Assembly (NCBI GenBank): GCA_022702545.1
Contig: JAHRBC010000001.1
Span: forward strand, 5,580,001 to 5,644,000
DNA length: 64,000 nt
Direction: 5' to 3'
DNA from: Phycomyces nitens
Lineage: Eukaryota > Mucoromycota > Mucoromycetes > Mucorales > Phycomycetaceae
Shown: positions 23,500-36,891 of the stretch, one piece after another
How the letters are laid out: every line of letters starts with the position of its first letter
Position numbering within the stretch: position 1 is the stretch's first letter
Position numbers and translations under genes: made by a program
Notes under the pieces: generated by a model
Seen by the model: only the letters and a program-made list of their open reading frames with translations
Databases searched by the model: none
Told to the model about the DNA's origin: nothing

Positions 23500-24043
23500 A
23501 CGAGTATACAATTAGGTATACCAAAACAGACACCAGCATGTTTCTGTAAAATGGGATCAATGTCCAGTAAATAGACACTGTAAAAGAGGTTTTTGAATAT
23601 AAATTTATACACGATTGTTTTATTGGGTACTCTTAGTCTTGGTGGTCTGCCTAAAACCAAAAGGTTTTATATGACATTAAAAAAGGGGGTGCTTTGGGTG
23701 AGACATGATTGAATAATTACTATAGTATTACCGTCTCATTTATTATTATTTTTAATACGTCTTGATATCCTTACCCAAGTCTTTAATTGGCTTGGCTATT
23801 ATTGTTTTGCAAAGTAGAATATTTTATAAAGACCAACAAGTAAATCTAGTGCACATATCTTTCATACTTTATCCATATTCAATAATGCAGAATACCATAA
23901 GACTAAAAACACCCAATAAAACAATCGTGTATAAATTTATATTCAAAAACTTCTTTTATAGCGTTTATTTTTACTGGACATTGATCCCATTTTACAAAAA
24001 CATGCTGGTTTTTGTTTTGGTATACCTAATTGTATACTCGTAT
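23500..24043. repeat. Foldback element with ~140-bp inverted arms
   Basis: The left arm (23500-23640) and right arm (23899-24043) are inverted copies with roughly 90% identity. Shared blocks include CGAGTATACAATTAGGTATA, AAAATGGGATCAATGTCCAG and TATAAATTTATACACGATTG. The loop is about 258 bp. The outer boundaries are sharp: similarity stops at CGAGTATAC on both sides. This is the shape of a MITE or foldback transposon. No transposase was seen. Confidence 0.8.
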
Positions 24044-25704
24044 TGAATGACTAGAGTCTAATGGTTATCAATTTGTGATCTTGAAGCCAAAGGCACCTTC
24101 TATAAAAGGATTACAATAGCGTAGAAAACGGCAATAGAGATAGTTGGCCTCAAAGACAATTCATATAGTTTTCCAATTGACTAGAATACAAAACATATCA
24201 CAGGAAGGTGTAACAGATACACACGAGTAGATCTTTTCAAATTGTCTATTAGGTGCTCGTGCTATATACTTGCTATACATCTGCCATGCGAGGTCGGGGT
24301 TCCCTTTTTAATATACCTTTGGTGTGCTGGGAGAATTAATAAGAAAATAGTTATACTCGGATATTCAATATTCTGTACAAGTTCTCTACAGAAACCGATA
24401 TTTTTACATGTTATTTTTATTGAATGTGCGGGATCATTTTCGATTATCTGTATATAACATCATCGATTGGTATAAATAGCTACAATTGAATCTATATTTA
24501 TTTTTTATTCATAAAAACAATCGATTAAAAACTATGAAAATAAAATAAAATAACAGCGGAAGATTTGATAGAACAAGCTCTTGTTAGATTAACCATGAAG
24601 ATAAAATAACCGAATTCCCAAATGTGCAATTTCTAAAAGCAGGGCCCATGAAGATCAATTGAAGGTTTGCCCACGTTGTATGATGCACAGAATCCTACTT
24701 CTTCAAGTCCATGATAGGTTTATAGATTTTCCAGAGTTTAAATGTACAAAGGAAATCTTTAGACGGCTCGAATAGATTTATTAAGGAAAAGGCCACCTTT
24801 ATTTACTAAATGACAAATGTTACGAGTTAATTGACTACCTTTTTGAAAAAAACAAAAAGGCATAGCCACTCTGATTAATATAGATATATTTGTGTAAAGT
24901 CATGAAAAATTCCCAAGAATTTAAATGTAGCTTTCTCCATTCATATTACTATTAAAATAGATCATACAACACATCCTGATCTATTCTGGCTCAACTGCTT
25001 GATCTTTGAATAGAGTGAGCCGCCTGATGGCTACAGTGTAATTTCCTATTATTCTCAAGATTTTCCCATTCATCATGAGCCACCTGGAAAAAACCAATCC
25101 TGACAGTTGTTAATTGAGCCATACAAAACTACTTTTTATTTTCCAAAGGCTTTTACGAGTTCAATTTCATAGACTACTTTGCAACATATTACACACTATC
25201 TATTATCTACGAATCTTGCCTTTCAACAGTTCCCAAATTGCTTGGCTTCCTAAGCCCTCTTTCTTTCTTTTTCTTTTTTGTCGGCGACAGATCCAATTGT
25301 CTTTTTTCGTCTAAAATACAATAGATTATTTACCTTTCACGTTTTCAAGTAAAAAGGATATCGGCGATTGCCTTGCATATTCTAGTCAAGGCATTCTGTC
25401 CTTTATAAAAACACAAAATGTACCTCATGTTTTAATTGTATTAAATTCTTAAAAATAATAATGTTAATAGTGTACAGCTGAGATTATAGGATATTCAATG
25501 TGTCTCAAAGGACTATAAAAATCAAATTGATTGCAGAAAAATGTACAGTTAAGTCTTGTAGCCTTTTTATTTTATTTTTTATTATTATTATTATTATTAT
25601 TATTTTATAGCGGAGATTCTAGTTTTGAAATTTCCATTTTTATACCATTATTTTATATATTTTTAAAGAAATTTCCATGTTTAAAAATAATTTTTAAAAG
25701 AAAA

Positions 25705-26975
25705 GCAAAAATAGATTTGGCAAGAGGTGAAAGAAATAGTTGCGATAAATATTGCGCTTTGATAAATAGGTATGGAAGATTGGTACTGGATCACTTTATG
25801 ACATTTGTAGGTAAAATGTAATTAAAACAGATACAGTACCATTTGTTATTTTAAGCCAAAAAATAACAATAATAATATTGCCTTTTAGTACATGCTTGAT
25901 GTACAGACTATCATTTATACATATCAAATAGATTAGCGTGAGCTGTTCTATTGGGAATAAATCACCGAGAGTCTATTACAAACACAGTTTGAGACATGGA
26001 ATGGTTGTGATATAAAAAAAAAGGGTTAAAGAAGGGGGGGAGGGGAGGTATCCCCTCGAGAGCCCTGGAATCAAAAGCAATGTAGATCATATATCAGTCG
26101 TTGATATACCCTGCAGAGAGCCTTTAATGAATTAATTTTGAAATCACATTGTTTTCAATAATGAAGATCATAAATTCTGTTATACAGATTACAACCCAAA
26201 CCAAAATGAATAGAGATAGAAGGATAGTCTCCGAGGCTACTGGACCCTCGTCGACTGCGACCAGTGTACAAGACTAGCATGGAAATAATGGTCGGCCTTT
26301 TGCTGTCTAATGGGTTGGAGACAAGGTAAGCCAGCCTACTTTTATTGGACATGTGTATGCATTGGCTGCAGCCATGAGAAGATGAGTAGATTCCTTCAAG
26401 AGAGATGGTAAAGGAAACAGTGGTGGTAACTATGGACCTTGTAGTAAGAGTACCTTTTCGTTATACTTAATTGTCAGGCAAGTGTCTTGACAAACAAAAA
26501 CTTACACAGAGATCCACCATTTTGTTCTTGTACTCGGGTTACAGGACTATAATCTGCAATAGAATCATGCTATTTTGACTGCAGCTCACATAGAGAGTCT
26601 GTTTCTTGTACCCATCCCAATGTCTGCCCTCCAACATGTGAAAGACAAGAAATATTGGACACACTGGCTAATGATTCTTACCCTCAAGCCAGCCAAATGT
26701 CCACCTAATCCTTTATACCATCTTGCTCTGTAGTACAACAAAATTATTGTTATTAAATTTGTGGGTGTGATTCTTAATAAATAAATAAAAAAATAAGTCG
26801 TTGCTTGTCTGGAAACAGCTGTTAAAATATATATATTTCATGATCTTATTCTTCAATATATTTGCATGTATTCCAATTGCAATCCTTGTATGTTTTGATT
26901 GGTCAACTGTACGGCATGAGCGCAATATTTATCGCAACTATTATGATTCTTGCGAAATCTATTTTTATTCTTTAG
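25705..26975. repeat. Pair of diverged inverted repeats 1.2 kb apart
   Basis: About 55 bp at 25708-25765 (AAAATAGATTTGGCAAGA ... AGTTGCGATAAATATTGCGC) recur in inverted orientation at about 26915-26970. The block GTTGCGATAAATATTGCGC is identical in both. They could be the ends of an unrecognised non-autonomous element or two separate insertions of one repeat. Confidence 0.55.
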
Positions 26976-27691
26976 AAATACAGCAATAATCATAATAGTA
27001 ATAGTAATAGTATTTTTATTTTTATTTTTATTATTATACTTTAATTTGACCATATCACAAGAAAACTATCTTTGGAAGACGGACGTCATCATTTTTTGCC
27101 GATCCCATCGAATGAAGCCAGTAACCCAGAGAGGTCTTCTTTAATGAAATTGACTGCAAATAAAAGAAGGCTCTATATTCGAGCTAATATTTGTACCACA
27201 AGAACCCTTTAAAATGTTTTCAGTCAGTCAAAAAAAAACACCATTTTTCTCATGAAAATAAAAGCTCAGAATTGGGCTTGACGCGCCTTGGTCGATTGCT
27301 GCTGTCTGCCGTATAAGCGGTGGCACAAAGGATCATCCGATTCCCCTGTCCATCTACAAAACACTTATTGATGACCCGCATCCCACGAGAAGATTGTCAT
27401 TTCGGGATAGACTGTTGTGGCGCCTGTTGATTTATAAATACCCGACTCAAATAAAGAAGCGTCCGTGACACGTAGAGAAGCGATCAGCAATCGCTTTCTT
27501 AACTTGAACGTGTCCTGATCACCATTAAATTGACTGTCCTCCATTCCCCCCCCTCCCCCCCCCCGTTATAATTTCTTCTCTTCTTCTTCTCCTTCTTCTT
27601 CTTATTGTTCTCATCATTTTCTCTTCTATATCTATTGTCCATATTCCATAGCATTTGCTGCCCTTAATTGCTTCCAACCGTTCTCTAAAGA

Positions 27692-28799
27692 ATGCCAACA
27701 GACATGCCCAAGCTTCCTTCCATCAAACTTTTGCTAGACGTTGCCTTGGCAAGAGGTAAATCTAAAACCCTTTTGTGTTATAATTTATCATTTATCATTT
27801 ATCATTTACCAATTACCAATTCATTCTACAGATCAATCTACGCTCTCCAAAGACGACCAACATATCCATATCCAGCAGGAACAGAAACGTCATCATTTTG
27901 GCCATCGTCGCCATGTATCGGACCAAACAGCTGCGCTTCCTGGATTGTCACAAACCTACCAGAAGAGGAAACAGCCGACTTGGCCAATGATGCCTACTAT
28001 TCCAATGTCCCCTCACGAACCATCTGTGGGTGGTTTACCTGGGCACATGCAGAACCTTTCGCTGTCAGGCCACTCACCTTCACCAGTCGAACCACGCCTG
28101 AGTGAGGATACCTTGCCTAATTTCTCATTTGGCCCAATGCACACCCCTCGGCCACCCTCGATGCTTCTCCATCGACCGGCCAGAAACATGCACTCACGAT
28201 CCTTCTCGGACTATAGTCATCCTTATACCCGTGGCGCAAACAATGGACCTTACCTTGCCCCCCTGACGACAAGCCATCGCCGAGCCGTCTCTACAAACAC
28301 TTTTGACCTTCCTCCTCCAGTTCGCCAAGACCCACCTACCCTTTGTACCTCATCTTCTGCTTCCACCATCACCACCAACCCTCCCCTCAGTCCAACTCTA
28401 TCCGCACCCCAATCGCCCACAAGCGAAGAATACATTAGCTGCTATTCTGACTACTCTGATGAGCCCCAATCCCAGCCGCAGAATAATCACAATAACAATA
28501 ATATTTCTGAAGAGGCTGGTGCGACAAACAAGTACCATTGTCCGTATTGCAACAAGGGCTTCTCTAGACCATCATCTCTTCGGATCCACACCTACTCCCA
28601 CACTGGTGAGAAGCCATTCGAGTGTCCGGAAGATGGATGTTCCCGGAAGTTCAGTGTCCAGAGTAACATGCGCCGTCATCTCCGCGTTCATCGTCTCGGC
28701 CGTACTTTTAAACGTTCTTCCAACGATCGTAATGAACGGCCCATACTTGCTCAAAAACCCATTGCCGCAAAGCCCAGCTGGATTGGTGTCAAGCAATAA
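27692..28799 (+). CDS. C2H2 zinc-finger transcription factor
   Basis: Exon 1 (27692-27755) and exon 2 (27832-28799), separated by a 76-bp intron, encode 343 residues. The N-terminal 250 residues are Pro/Ser/His-rich and probably disordered. Two adjacent C2H2 fingers lie at about 256-309. The first is CPYCNKGFSRPSSLRIH, with Cys 258/261 and His 274/278. It is linked by HTGEKPFEC to the second, CPEDGCSRKFSVQSNMRRH, with Cys 286/291 and His 304/308. The TGEKP linker and RPSSLR/SVQSNMRRH recognition helices are typical of fungal DNA-binding activators. A basic tail (GRTFKRSSNDRNER) may be a nuclear signal. The intron contains a short direct repeat of TTTATCA. Target genes are unknown. Confidence 0.9.
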
Positions 28800-28990
28800 G
28801 ATACATTTGGCGCATGGACCAACAACCCTTTTTTTCTTCCTCTTCTTCTTTCACATATACATCACACCAACATTCCATGATTTCATATATATACACACCC
28901 ACCCACCCGCACCAACACCAACAACCACCACCACACCCACCACTACCACTACCACTACCACCCAAACACAGAGGCAAAACCTTTCAAGAG
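28800..28990. repeat. CCA/CAC-rich 3' flank
   Basis: An imperfect (CCA)n/(CAC)n simple repeat lies at about 28898-28965, probably in the 3' untranslated region of the C2H2 gene. Confidence 0.5.
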
Positions 28991-31900
28991 TAAAACAAAC
29001 AAAAAAATCCAAGGGTTAAAGTTGCCTTTTTCCTTCTGATCATGTCATCTTGTCTTAAAACTGATGCTGGATCATCTCATTACTACCTAAAGACAAATAG
29101 ATACCGTGTAATATCTTTCTCTTACTCTTTAATTTGTCTGTGATTATCAATCATTTATAAAAGAGCTCATTTGTGCTTATATTTTTGAAATATACAAGTT
29201 TTTTAATCACATAAAATATATTATCCTTGGCGAACCTACATTTGATTATATTAACATTTAATAAGTTTGTTAATATTAATAATAAAACGAATAAGTTTAT
29301 ATCACCACTAACCTAACAAACCCTATATACATTCCTCGTGGCATAGAATCGTCCTTGGACCAAACCAGAACCTAACCTTCTCCTCTTTCTCCCCTACTTT
29401 GGATTATTGGGACTCCTTTGGAATATACAGCCCAAATATGGTGCAAATGGCAAATAAGCCCAGTAGAAAAATTGAATGTTCTACAAAATATATATTTCAT
29501 TTCAAAAGCATTGTTTTATCAATAAACGATCTGTTGTTCATTGATCTAAAGTTGTACAGAATCTCAATAGGATATTACATCAATTATCTGTCGATTTACA
29601 ATAGGGACCATAAACATCGCCTCAAATGGCCCTGAATTCACTGCCCAAAAAAAAGCACACACACTTTTGAACAATCATAATCTGTCAACTGTCTAGATTC
29701 CATTTGTTGAATCATGAATATTTTGGCGTCTGGGCCAGAAACCGTTTATTGCCGGCATGCTGAGATGGTCTGCTATTACAGTGGCATTCTATTTATGAGG
29801 TAAGATGTTTGTCAGTGGTGACAGCAAGCTATCCTCGGTCCTTATTTTGGTACACATCTGTGACACCGCAGTAATTTCCCATAGTCTGACGGTGTGCTTA
29901 CCGAACATTTTCAGCAAAGTGACTCTTTCTATCGGTTGAGCCGTCCGGACGGCCACTCTTTACAGAAATATTGGTATAGATACTCTCTTGGACACACAAT
30001 AGTATGCCTAGTATTACCTTGATCCTCCAAGAGTTTTCTTTCTTTATCTCTATCTCTATCTCTCTGTTATATTTATCAGCACCTTTATTTTATTTTATTT
30101 TATTTTTTGTGCAACAATAATCGATTTTCTTTAGCTAAACCCAAGCCGTAAAAACTAGACTAGAAATAAAAAGAAGAAAAGACATGCAACTTGTATAAAC
30201 TTGTAATGGCGAGTATTGGAAATCTTGGATATTGACATACATTTCGAGCTTTTTATTTATTTATTCCTACTACAATTCTAATTTTCTCACTGAGCGTGGG
30301 GTCTCTGGGGATCTAGTAAAGTAGTCATACTTCTTTGTTATATCCTTAATTGAGCAGGTCCATCTTTGGAGTCAATTGGTGATCAAAACACGGTATTTTA
30401 CCCAGGGTCTAAGGATATATTGACAAGTAAAAAAAATGTTTCTATAAGAATTATGGATCGTCAATCATTAATTTGTGCGTTTATGCTTTCTGCCAGCACT
30501 TGTTGATTGGACCATGTGGGGTCTCGCTTGTATATAAACCGGCTGCAGTACTTGACAGTAACATTACCGACGAGTTTTTGGGTCCATACCTTGTATAAAT
30601 AAATTTCGACTTTTTATGTGCGTCAATTATCACAAATATAGTATGAAAAGCATGCCTGATGCATCTTGGCATTCTTGCTTTAGAATTCTCGTGTCATTAG
30701 TAGTTAAAGTAACGGCCTCTGTAGAGATTTCTGCAAGGAAGACCCTTGTGCCAGAAACAAGAGCAGTGTGATACGTTGCAGTAGTGCTTTGATCGTCAAA
30801 TGTATCCCCAATACCAAGAAGAAGAAAAAAAGTTGATAGGGAGGTCGCTACTTATTGGCCTATCTACAGCTCACCAATTGAGATATTGATTATTAAGACT
30901 GTTGGTCGAATAGCCAAGAAGAGGTAAATGTATCCTGTATAGTAAAATATAATGATCAAAAGGTTTTAGGGAAAAAGTCCGTTTGAGGCATATCTCTGCA
31001 GGTAGAGTGATATTATTTGACAAGATGTTTTTGCAAGGTTATTTTCAACCAAAAAAAAGTGAGATGTATGCTGTCTTGTCTTTTTACAATCTTTGAAAAG
31101 CTAATATTGGAATGATCTTCAATATTTATATAAATGACACTGTGTTTTATCAACAAAGGCAAAAAGCTCATTTAAGCTTGGAATTGAGTAACACGTATGG
31201 TTTTATACTTGCCTTTTCTATAGTTTCGCGTAATGAGTAGGGAGATATCTCTAGAGCATCACAAGATACTGGCAATAAAGGAGAACATTCCCTTGGTCAC
31301 ACTGCAAAATAAGCCCCAACTTAAGCAAATGTGATATAGACAGTAGCAGGCTCGAATAAGACACCAAATACGCTTTCCAGTCTGATAGATATTCTCTACA
31401 AAGATATTCCCTCATTAATAAAATATGTTATAGTCCACAATATTGGCCTCTTTGGCTGGATTTGAAAATCTCATTGTTCAAAAAAAAGAAAACCCGAAAT
31501 TCAGCCAGAAACACTGTAACCTAGGGTTACCATGAATGTGGGGTCGTTTTTCAGCCCAACACCCTTTTTGTGTCCATGATTAAAACGCAGTTTTATTGTA
31601 TTTTATTACTATAAATTAATGACAAATAGAATATAAATATCGTTTTTATTTTAACATTCACAATATATATATACACCCAAACATCATGGTGTTCTAATTG
31701 GGATATTTCCCAGAATTGTTATTGGAAAAAAAAGCATAGGATTAAAGACTCCACTATGGCTTGGCGGCATTACAAAGTTCCCGGTGCTATGGTGAGAGAA
31801 TAAAGGATAAAACATAGACAGGAGATGGGTATATTAATTTAAGCATCGATTATTATTATTTTTACCCTTTTTACAGGTTTTTACTCTAAAATTAGATGCT

Positions 31901-34900
31901 CAGAAATTAAAATTATATAATCAAAAGCTATCGAGACAAATGTCAACAGTAAAACCACATATTCTAGTTTTCTTTGGTACGCCTTGCCTGTACTTTGGGT
32001 ACTTTTTAGTGACAATTGAGTCTCGAGAATTGTTTTATTAAGCATTTTATTTATTTATTTTGGTGGTCCTTTTCTGGCGCGTGTAAATAATTCAAGTCTT
32101 GGACCTATTTCTCAAAGTGCGAAAGAGTATATGACGGAAATACAAAACAGCACCAAGATCCCGATTACAACATCTTTGAATGTCATTGCCGAATTGCATG
32201 GTCTTGACAGTTTTGGGTTGAGCGTCCATTCAACCGAGATTGTGGTTAAACTTTTTAATATTTTTTTTAGCATAAAAGAGAATACCTTGACGCTTGACAG
32301 CTGGCATCTTGCTTCTTTTATATACTCTTGGTTTTGTCACGGCTTTGAAATCGCTCATCAACAGAGCCTTGAACCGTTTTCTTTTTTCAAACTACTTGTA
32401 ATCGTTTGTCGGATTGCTACTTGTTCATTTGATTTATTGGCTTTATTTTCTAAAAATCCAGTAAAAATTTTGTCATGATGACTTCATACTCTTCTACAGT
32501 ACTTTCTGAATCTTCCAGATCCTGGGTCGCTTCCTTTATCATTTCCTCAAACGGTTAAATTTCGTCTTTTTTATGATTCTAAATTGTATATTGTTTTTAG
32601 CCATAGACCAAAGATGATATACGGATTGATGGAGCTTGTTTTCTGCAGATTAGCAAAGTTGTTCTCAATTATTTTAATCTAAAATATCAGCCGAGAGAGC
32701 TGGAATATTTCTTGATGAAATAGGTGTCTTATACTGATGGCATATGCCTTGGATATGGGGCTTTTATAGAGCTTATAACTTCCCTTTTTTTATATATTCA
32801 ATCTCCCGAGCGTCTTTAATAGTATTTCTAGAGTATAAAACACTCAATACCACAAATTACCTCAAGGGCCGACAGGTTTAATTAAAGGGATCGCACATCA
32901 CAAGGGTCTAATACAACCCAATCAACCGTATTACCTATCACAATCACTTGTATTCTTGGAAATACACAAGAAACTCAAAACCATTTACAAAGAAGAGAAA
33001 GAAAGAAAAAAAAAGTCTTGTATTGAATGCCAAAAGATTGGCACAAAACTTTGGACATGGCGAGTTTCCATTCCTGTGTAGCTCTTGTAGAGCCTTTATT
33101 TTTTAACAAAGTACATTTCCAAGTGCTGTGTACTTTGGAATATTGTAAATATTTAGGATCAGCAATGGAAAGATTTGATTTGAAGATATTAGTCCATGTT
33201 CAATCTTTACAAAATAATAATGGCCATGATAATGTTTGGGGATAAGCTTAATAAGAAATACTCCTCTGACTGTCTTGCCTCAAAATCACGAGGATATTGT
33301 GATTATGGTATGATCTGGGGGTGTATAAGGTCAGAGGGGGGAGTTTTTTTTTTCCACTCGTTATGTTGGATGACAAGATGAATATCACAAAGTATGTGCA
33401 AGTTTTGGAAAGGCGCTTTTTGGCATTTTACAAGAATGTCCCTGGTGCCAAGGACGATAACTCCTTGAATATATATATATATAAATCAATATTATCTCTT
33501 AGGAGACAACAATATCAGGAAAGGTGCAAGAAAGGGTTTGTAGGAAACACTAAACAGTCCAGTTATGAGCCCCATTGAAAACATTTGGAGACTTCTTTTC
33601 ATGATATCAAGAGTACAAGATCACACAAACCTGCCAGTCTGAAAGAACCGGGACCCACAGGAAGCCCAGGAGAGGGTTAAGGTGGATGTTTGGAAGATTT
33701 ATTGTATATATATTAAATATTGGTTGGTTGCTCTCGAGGAAAATGCATTTGCACATTCTTTATTAAATACAATTTATTATCCATCATTGGAAATTTTTGA
33801 ATATATATAAATATATATATATGAATATAAAGAATCTAGTCAAGTTACATGACAGACCTTGAAGCTATTATTATTATAGTATTGGTCTTTTCTTTTTATA
33901 TATATAAAAAGAGGTGGTATAAATGTTTTGATAGGAGTCTGTATGTATAAGATTACTAAGTTTTGAGATAGTGTAGGTAATTCATAACAATAGTCGATCG
34001 AGTGCTTAGACATTTGTAGAAAAATGCTTAAATTTGTATTTATCTGATTGTATATATAAATGTTGGCCATTAACTTTAAAAAAACGTTTTTGGTAGAATG
34101 CACAAGAGCATTCAAGTGAGGGGGGGGGGGGGGCCGAGGTAAATACCTTTTTTTTTAACTAAAGGATTGGATTGAAGATTATGGACAATAGTCTTGGTAA
34201 AGAAAACTCTTCTCCGCCAAGATCACACACTCATATTCCATTTGTCTAGCCAAAATATTAATTCTGACTAATTCTATTAAGAGTCTTTTTTTTTTTGATA
34301 GCCATTTTCGCAAGAAGCTGTTAAATCATCGTCATATTCTTACAAATCTAATGATTTTTTCTTTTAATAATAATAATAATAATGGTGTTTATCTAGATGC
34401 CATTGATAGCTGAGCTGGCTTGTGAAAACAATTGGATGTCATGTCAGATAAAAGCAGCAAGGGCAGCAGTATCTATAATGCCGCTCGTGTGTAATCGAGA
34501 CCATATGGATTGGACCACCTATATATATATATAATTTAAGTTAAGATCCATCAAGGGTAGGAGATTTCTTGAAATGGTTCTAGACATTCGATAACTATCG
34601 AATGTTTGTTGGTAAAGACAATCGACTTGTACTCTATAATAACCATTCTAGACCAAGCACTTAGTTAAAATGCATGTCTCGATTATTGAACTTCTTTTTT
34701 TTCCGGGTTGTGATTGTTTGCAAGATTGGTATTCTTTGTATCATACAAAGAAACCCAAATGATAATTGTCTCAAAGTCTAGAAAAAATGTATTTTGGATG
34801 GATAATCGTGTACATTTGTCATTATTATAATGAAGCATCTGGCTAGATAGCTACGAGCAAACAAAGAGACCAAAAATAATCATACAAAGCATGTTTAAAT

Positions 34901-36891
34901 ATTTCTTGTATTTTAAATCAATGGAACGTCTTCCGAAATTGTTGCACCAAAACTTTAAACTCGTCTGTAGGATTACCCTGGATAAAAGAAAGGCAAATAA
35001 ATCACCTTTTTATTTTATTTTATTCTTTATAAATACACATCAGGATATGCACGTATAGATGCATGTATGTATAGATGTATGTGTGGTTTCTTATTATTAT
35101 TATTTTTGCAAAAGCTAAAAGGAATTGATTGTTTACTTTATGAAATCGTACACTGCTTTTTGTATACTTGTGACACCTATAATGTCAAGTACCAAGGCAA
35201 GATATACTCTTTGTACTCAATAGTGACATACATTATACCCTTGGCATCTATTTTGGTAAATACCATCACAGAATAGATACAAGAAGAGTAGCTTGAGATC
35301 ATCGACTCTATTTTGTAGGGGCCAAGGGTCCAAAAGATGTATAAATTGGCAAACCTCTTTTGACAAACAAAAGTTTCTAATAAAAGAGAAATTCATTAAA
35401 AAGGACATATTTGAATATAGAGGAATATTCATATACGTTTATACAGGTAGATAATTAAAAAATAATATATATTTGCCTATTATTATGTTGGGCATCTCTA
35501 GTTTCAGACAAAGCTTACATACCATCCTAAATGCCTTGTCCAATAAACGTGTTCGACATCATTTTCTTTCTTTATAATATCTTGGCTTGATACCTGGATT
35601 AAAAGACACACGTCAAATGTTTCTCACCCAGCACATATCACAGGCCTGTCTCGAGAATCAAGAGCCAAGGATTAGATCTGCAAGCCATGCTTGGTATCAT
35701 TATCAGTAAATAGTCAAGGGGAGATTACTCTAGATATCTACTAGAATCAACAGAGCTTCAACCTTTCTTTTTCTCACATCTTACAAGCTCTGGTTGAAAC
35801 TCAAAACCAAAAATCAACAAAAGATAAATAGCATATGTTACACTATCAAGGTGTTAAATGAATAAATTAGATATTTTAACAAGGTGTCATGTATTGCAAA
35901 GAGTACAAAGGACTTTAGAGACAAAAAGGGTGGCTAGTTGGCATTCCAAAGCCCAGTAAACAAGCATGGTATCGAAGCCAAAGCTCTTTAACCAATAGCC
36001 TGACAAATGGCCTGACATTTCAACAAGAATATAAATATATTCTCAACATTTGAAACACTTGCGTAGTTCAAATTATTATAAATGTGATTTTTTTCTATTT
36101 ATTTATTTTAGTTTAGTTTAAAGAAGTATATTGACGATTGCAAAAAAAAAGTGGATCTATTCTATTGAATGTTCTAGAAGCAATTGAAAAATGCTGCAAG
36201 TAGAATCAATTCTGCTAAACAGGCCATTACAAACGATCAAGCCTGGCTTTGAGATTGTTCTTATTAAAGCTCCACATATATATATATATAAAAGAGAGAG
36301 CCAAGGCGTATAGTTTGCAAATGGCTACAAACACAAGTCTGTTCAATAGCCGCTTGTAGCAGCAACCAGAGACCATTTATAATGTGCGTATATTTGGATC
36401 CAGATCATTAGAGAGCCAACTTCTTTACGAGTCAATTGGCAAATTAGACTGTTGGATATGAGCCTATTGAGAATACCGCTAAAAAGGCAATGTCCAGAAT
36501 TCAAATGAATTGGCTTATATGAATACTGCTTTGGGTTCAAAAAATAAGAACCCTTTGGAGATTATTGCTTAGATTAATGAGTTAATAGAAATATGGAATC
36601 ACGCCCCTTTGCCATTTTTAGGTAGGAGACATAGCTGATACCCCATTAGGCCTTTCCAGATGCCAACCAAAAATAATCAAAAAATAATAATCAAAAAATA
36701 AAATAAATATTAATATTAATATTAATATAATATAATATAATATACCTGCTGCCTTTCTCACCTCTTCTCGTTTCCCGTAACCTCTTGTACTTCTCTAAAT
36801 CACTCTTTGCTTTACGCTTTGAATCAGCCTTTGGGGATTCCAAACCCAAACTGTATGCCCTCAAAATACAATCATACCAACACTCATCATC
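28991..36891. other. ~7.9-kb gene desert with transposon relics
   Basis: AT-rich DNA with many microsatellite-like runs, for example (TATTT)n near 30080, (AAT)n near 34365, a G-tract at 34119-34132 and (ATATT)n at 36700-36742. A Tc1/mariner relic lies at 33020-33780. A weak RuvC-like relic on the minus strand near 32130-32240 is discussed under findings. No intact gene was supported on either strand. Confidence 0.5.
33020..33780 (+). pseudogene. Second Tc1/mariner transposase relic
   Basis: Three frames must be combined to follow a Tc1-type transposase. A MIWGCI motif lies near 33310. It is followed by DDKMNITKYVQVLE, and then by SPVMSPIENIWRLL, with the final catalytic Glu, near 33560. After that come the family's C-terminal HDIKSTRSHKPASLKE and WERV/KVDVWK-like sequence up to about 33700. 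The second-Asp QQDN block is not recognisable. Frameshifts and stops are numerous, so it is long dead. It differs from the 8-kb copy, so two Tc1 subfamilies are represented. Confidence 0.75.

Larger units (their letters stand above)
22959..27691. other. 4.7-kb AT-rich intergenic region
   Basis: No gene was supported. The stretch contains a foldback element (23500-24043), two diverged inverted copies of another repeat (about 25705-25765 and 26915-26970), an (ATT)n run near 25580-25610, a poly-purine tract at 26010-26045, and a C-rich plus CT-rich promoter tract at 27543-27605 just before the C2H2 gene. Open frames are under 100 codons and AT-driven. Confidence 0.5.

Noticed and set aside
32131..32478. 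115-codon plus-strand frame as a gene
   Set aside because: No homology pattern, no splice context, Phe/Ile-rich AT-driven sequence.
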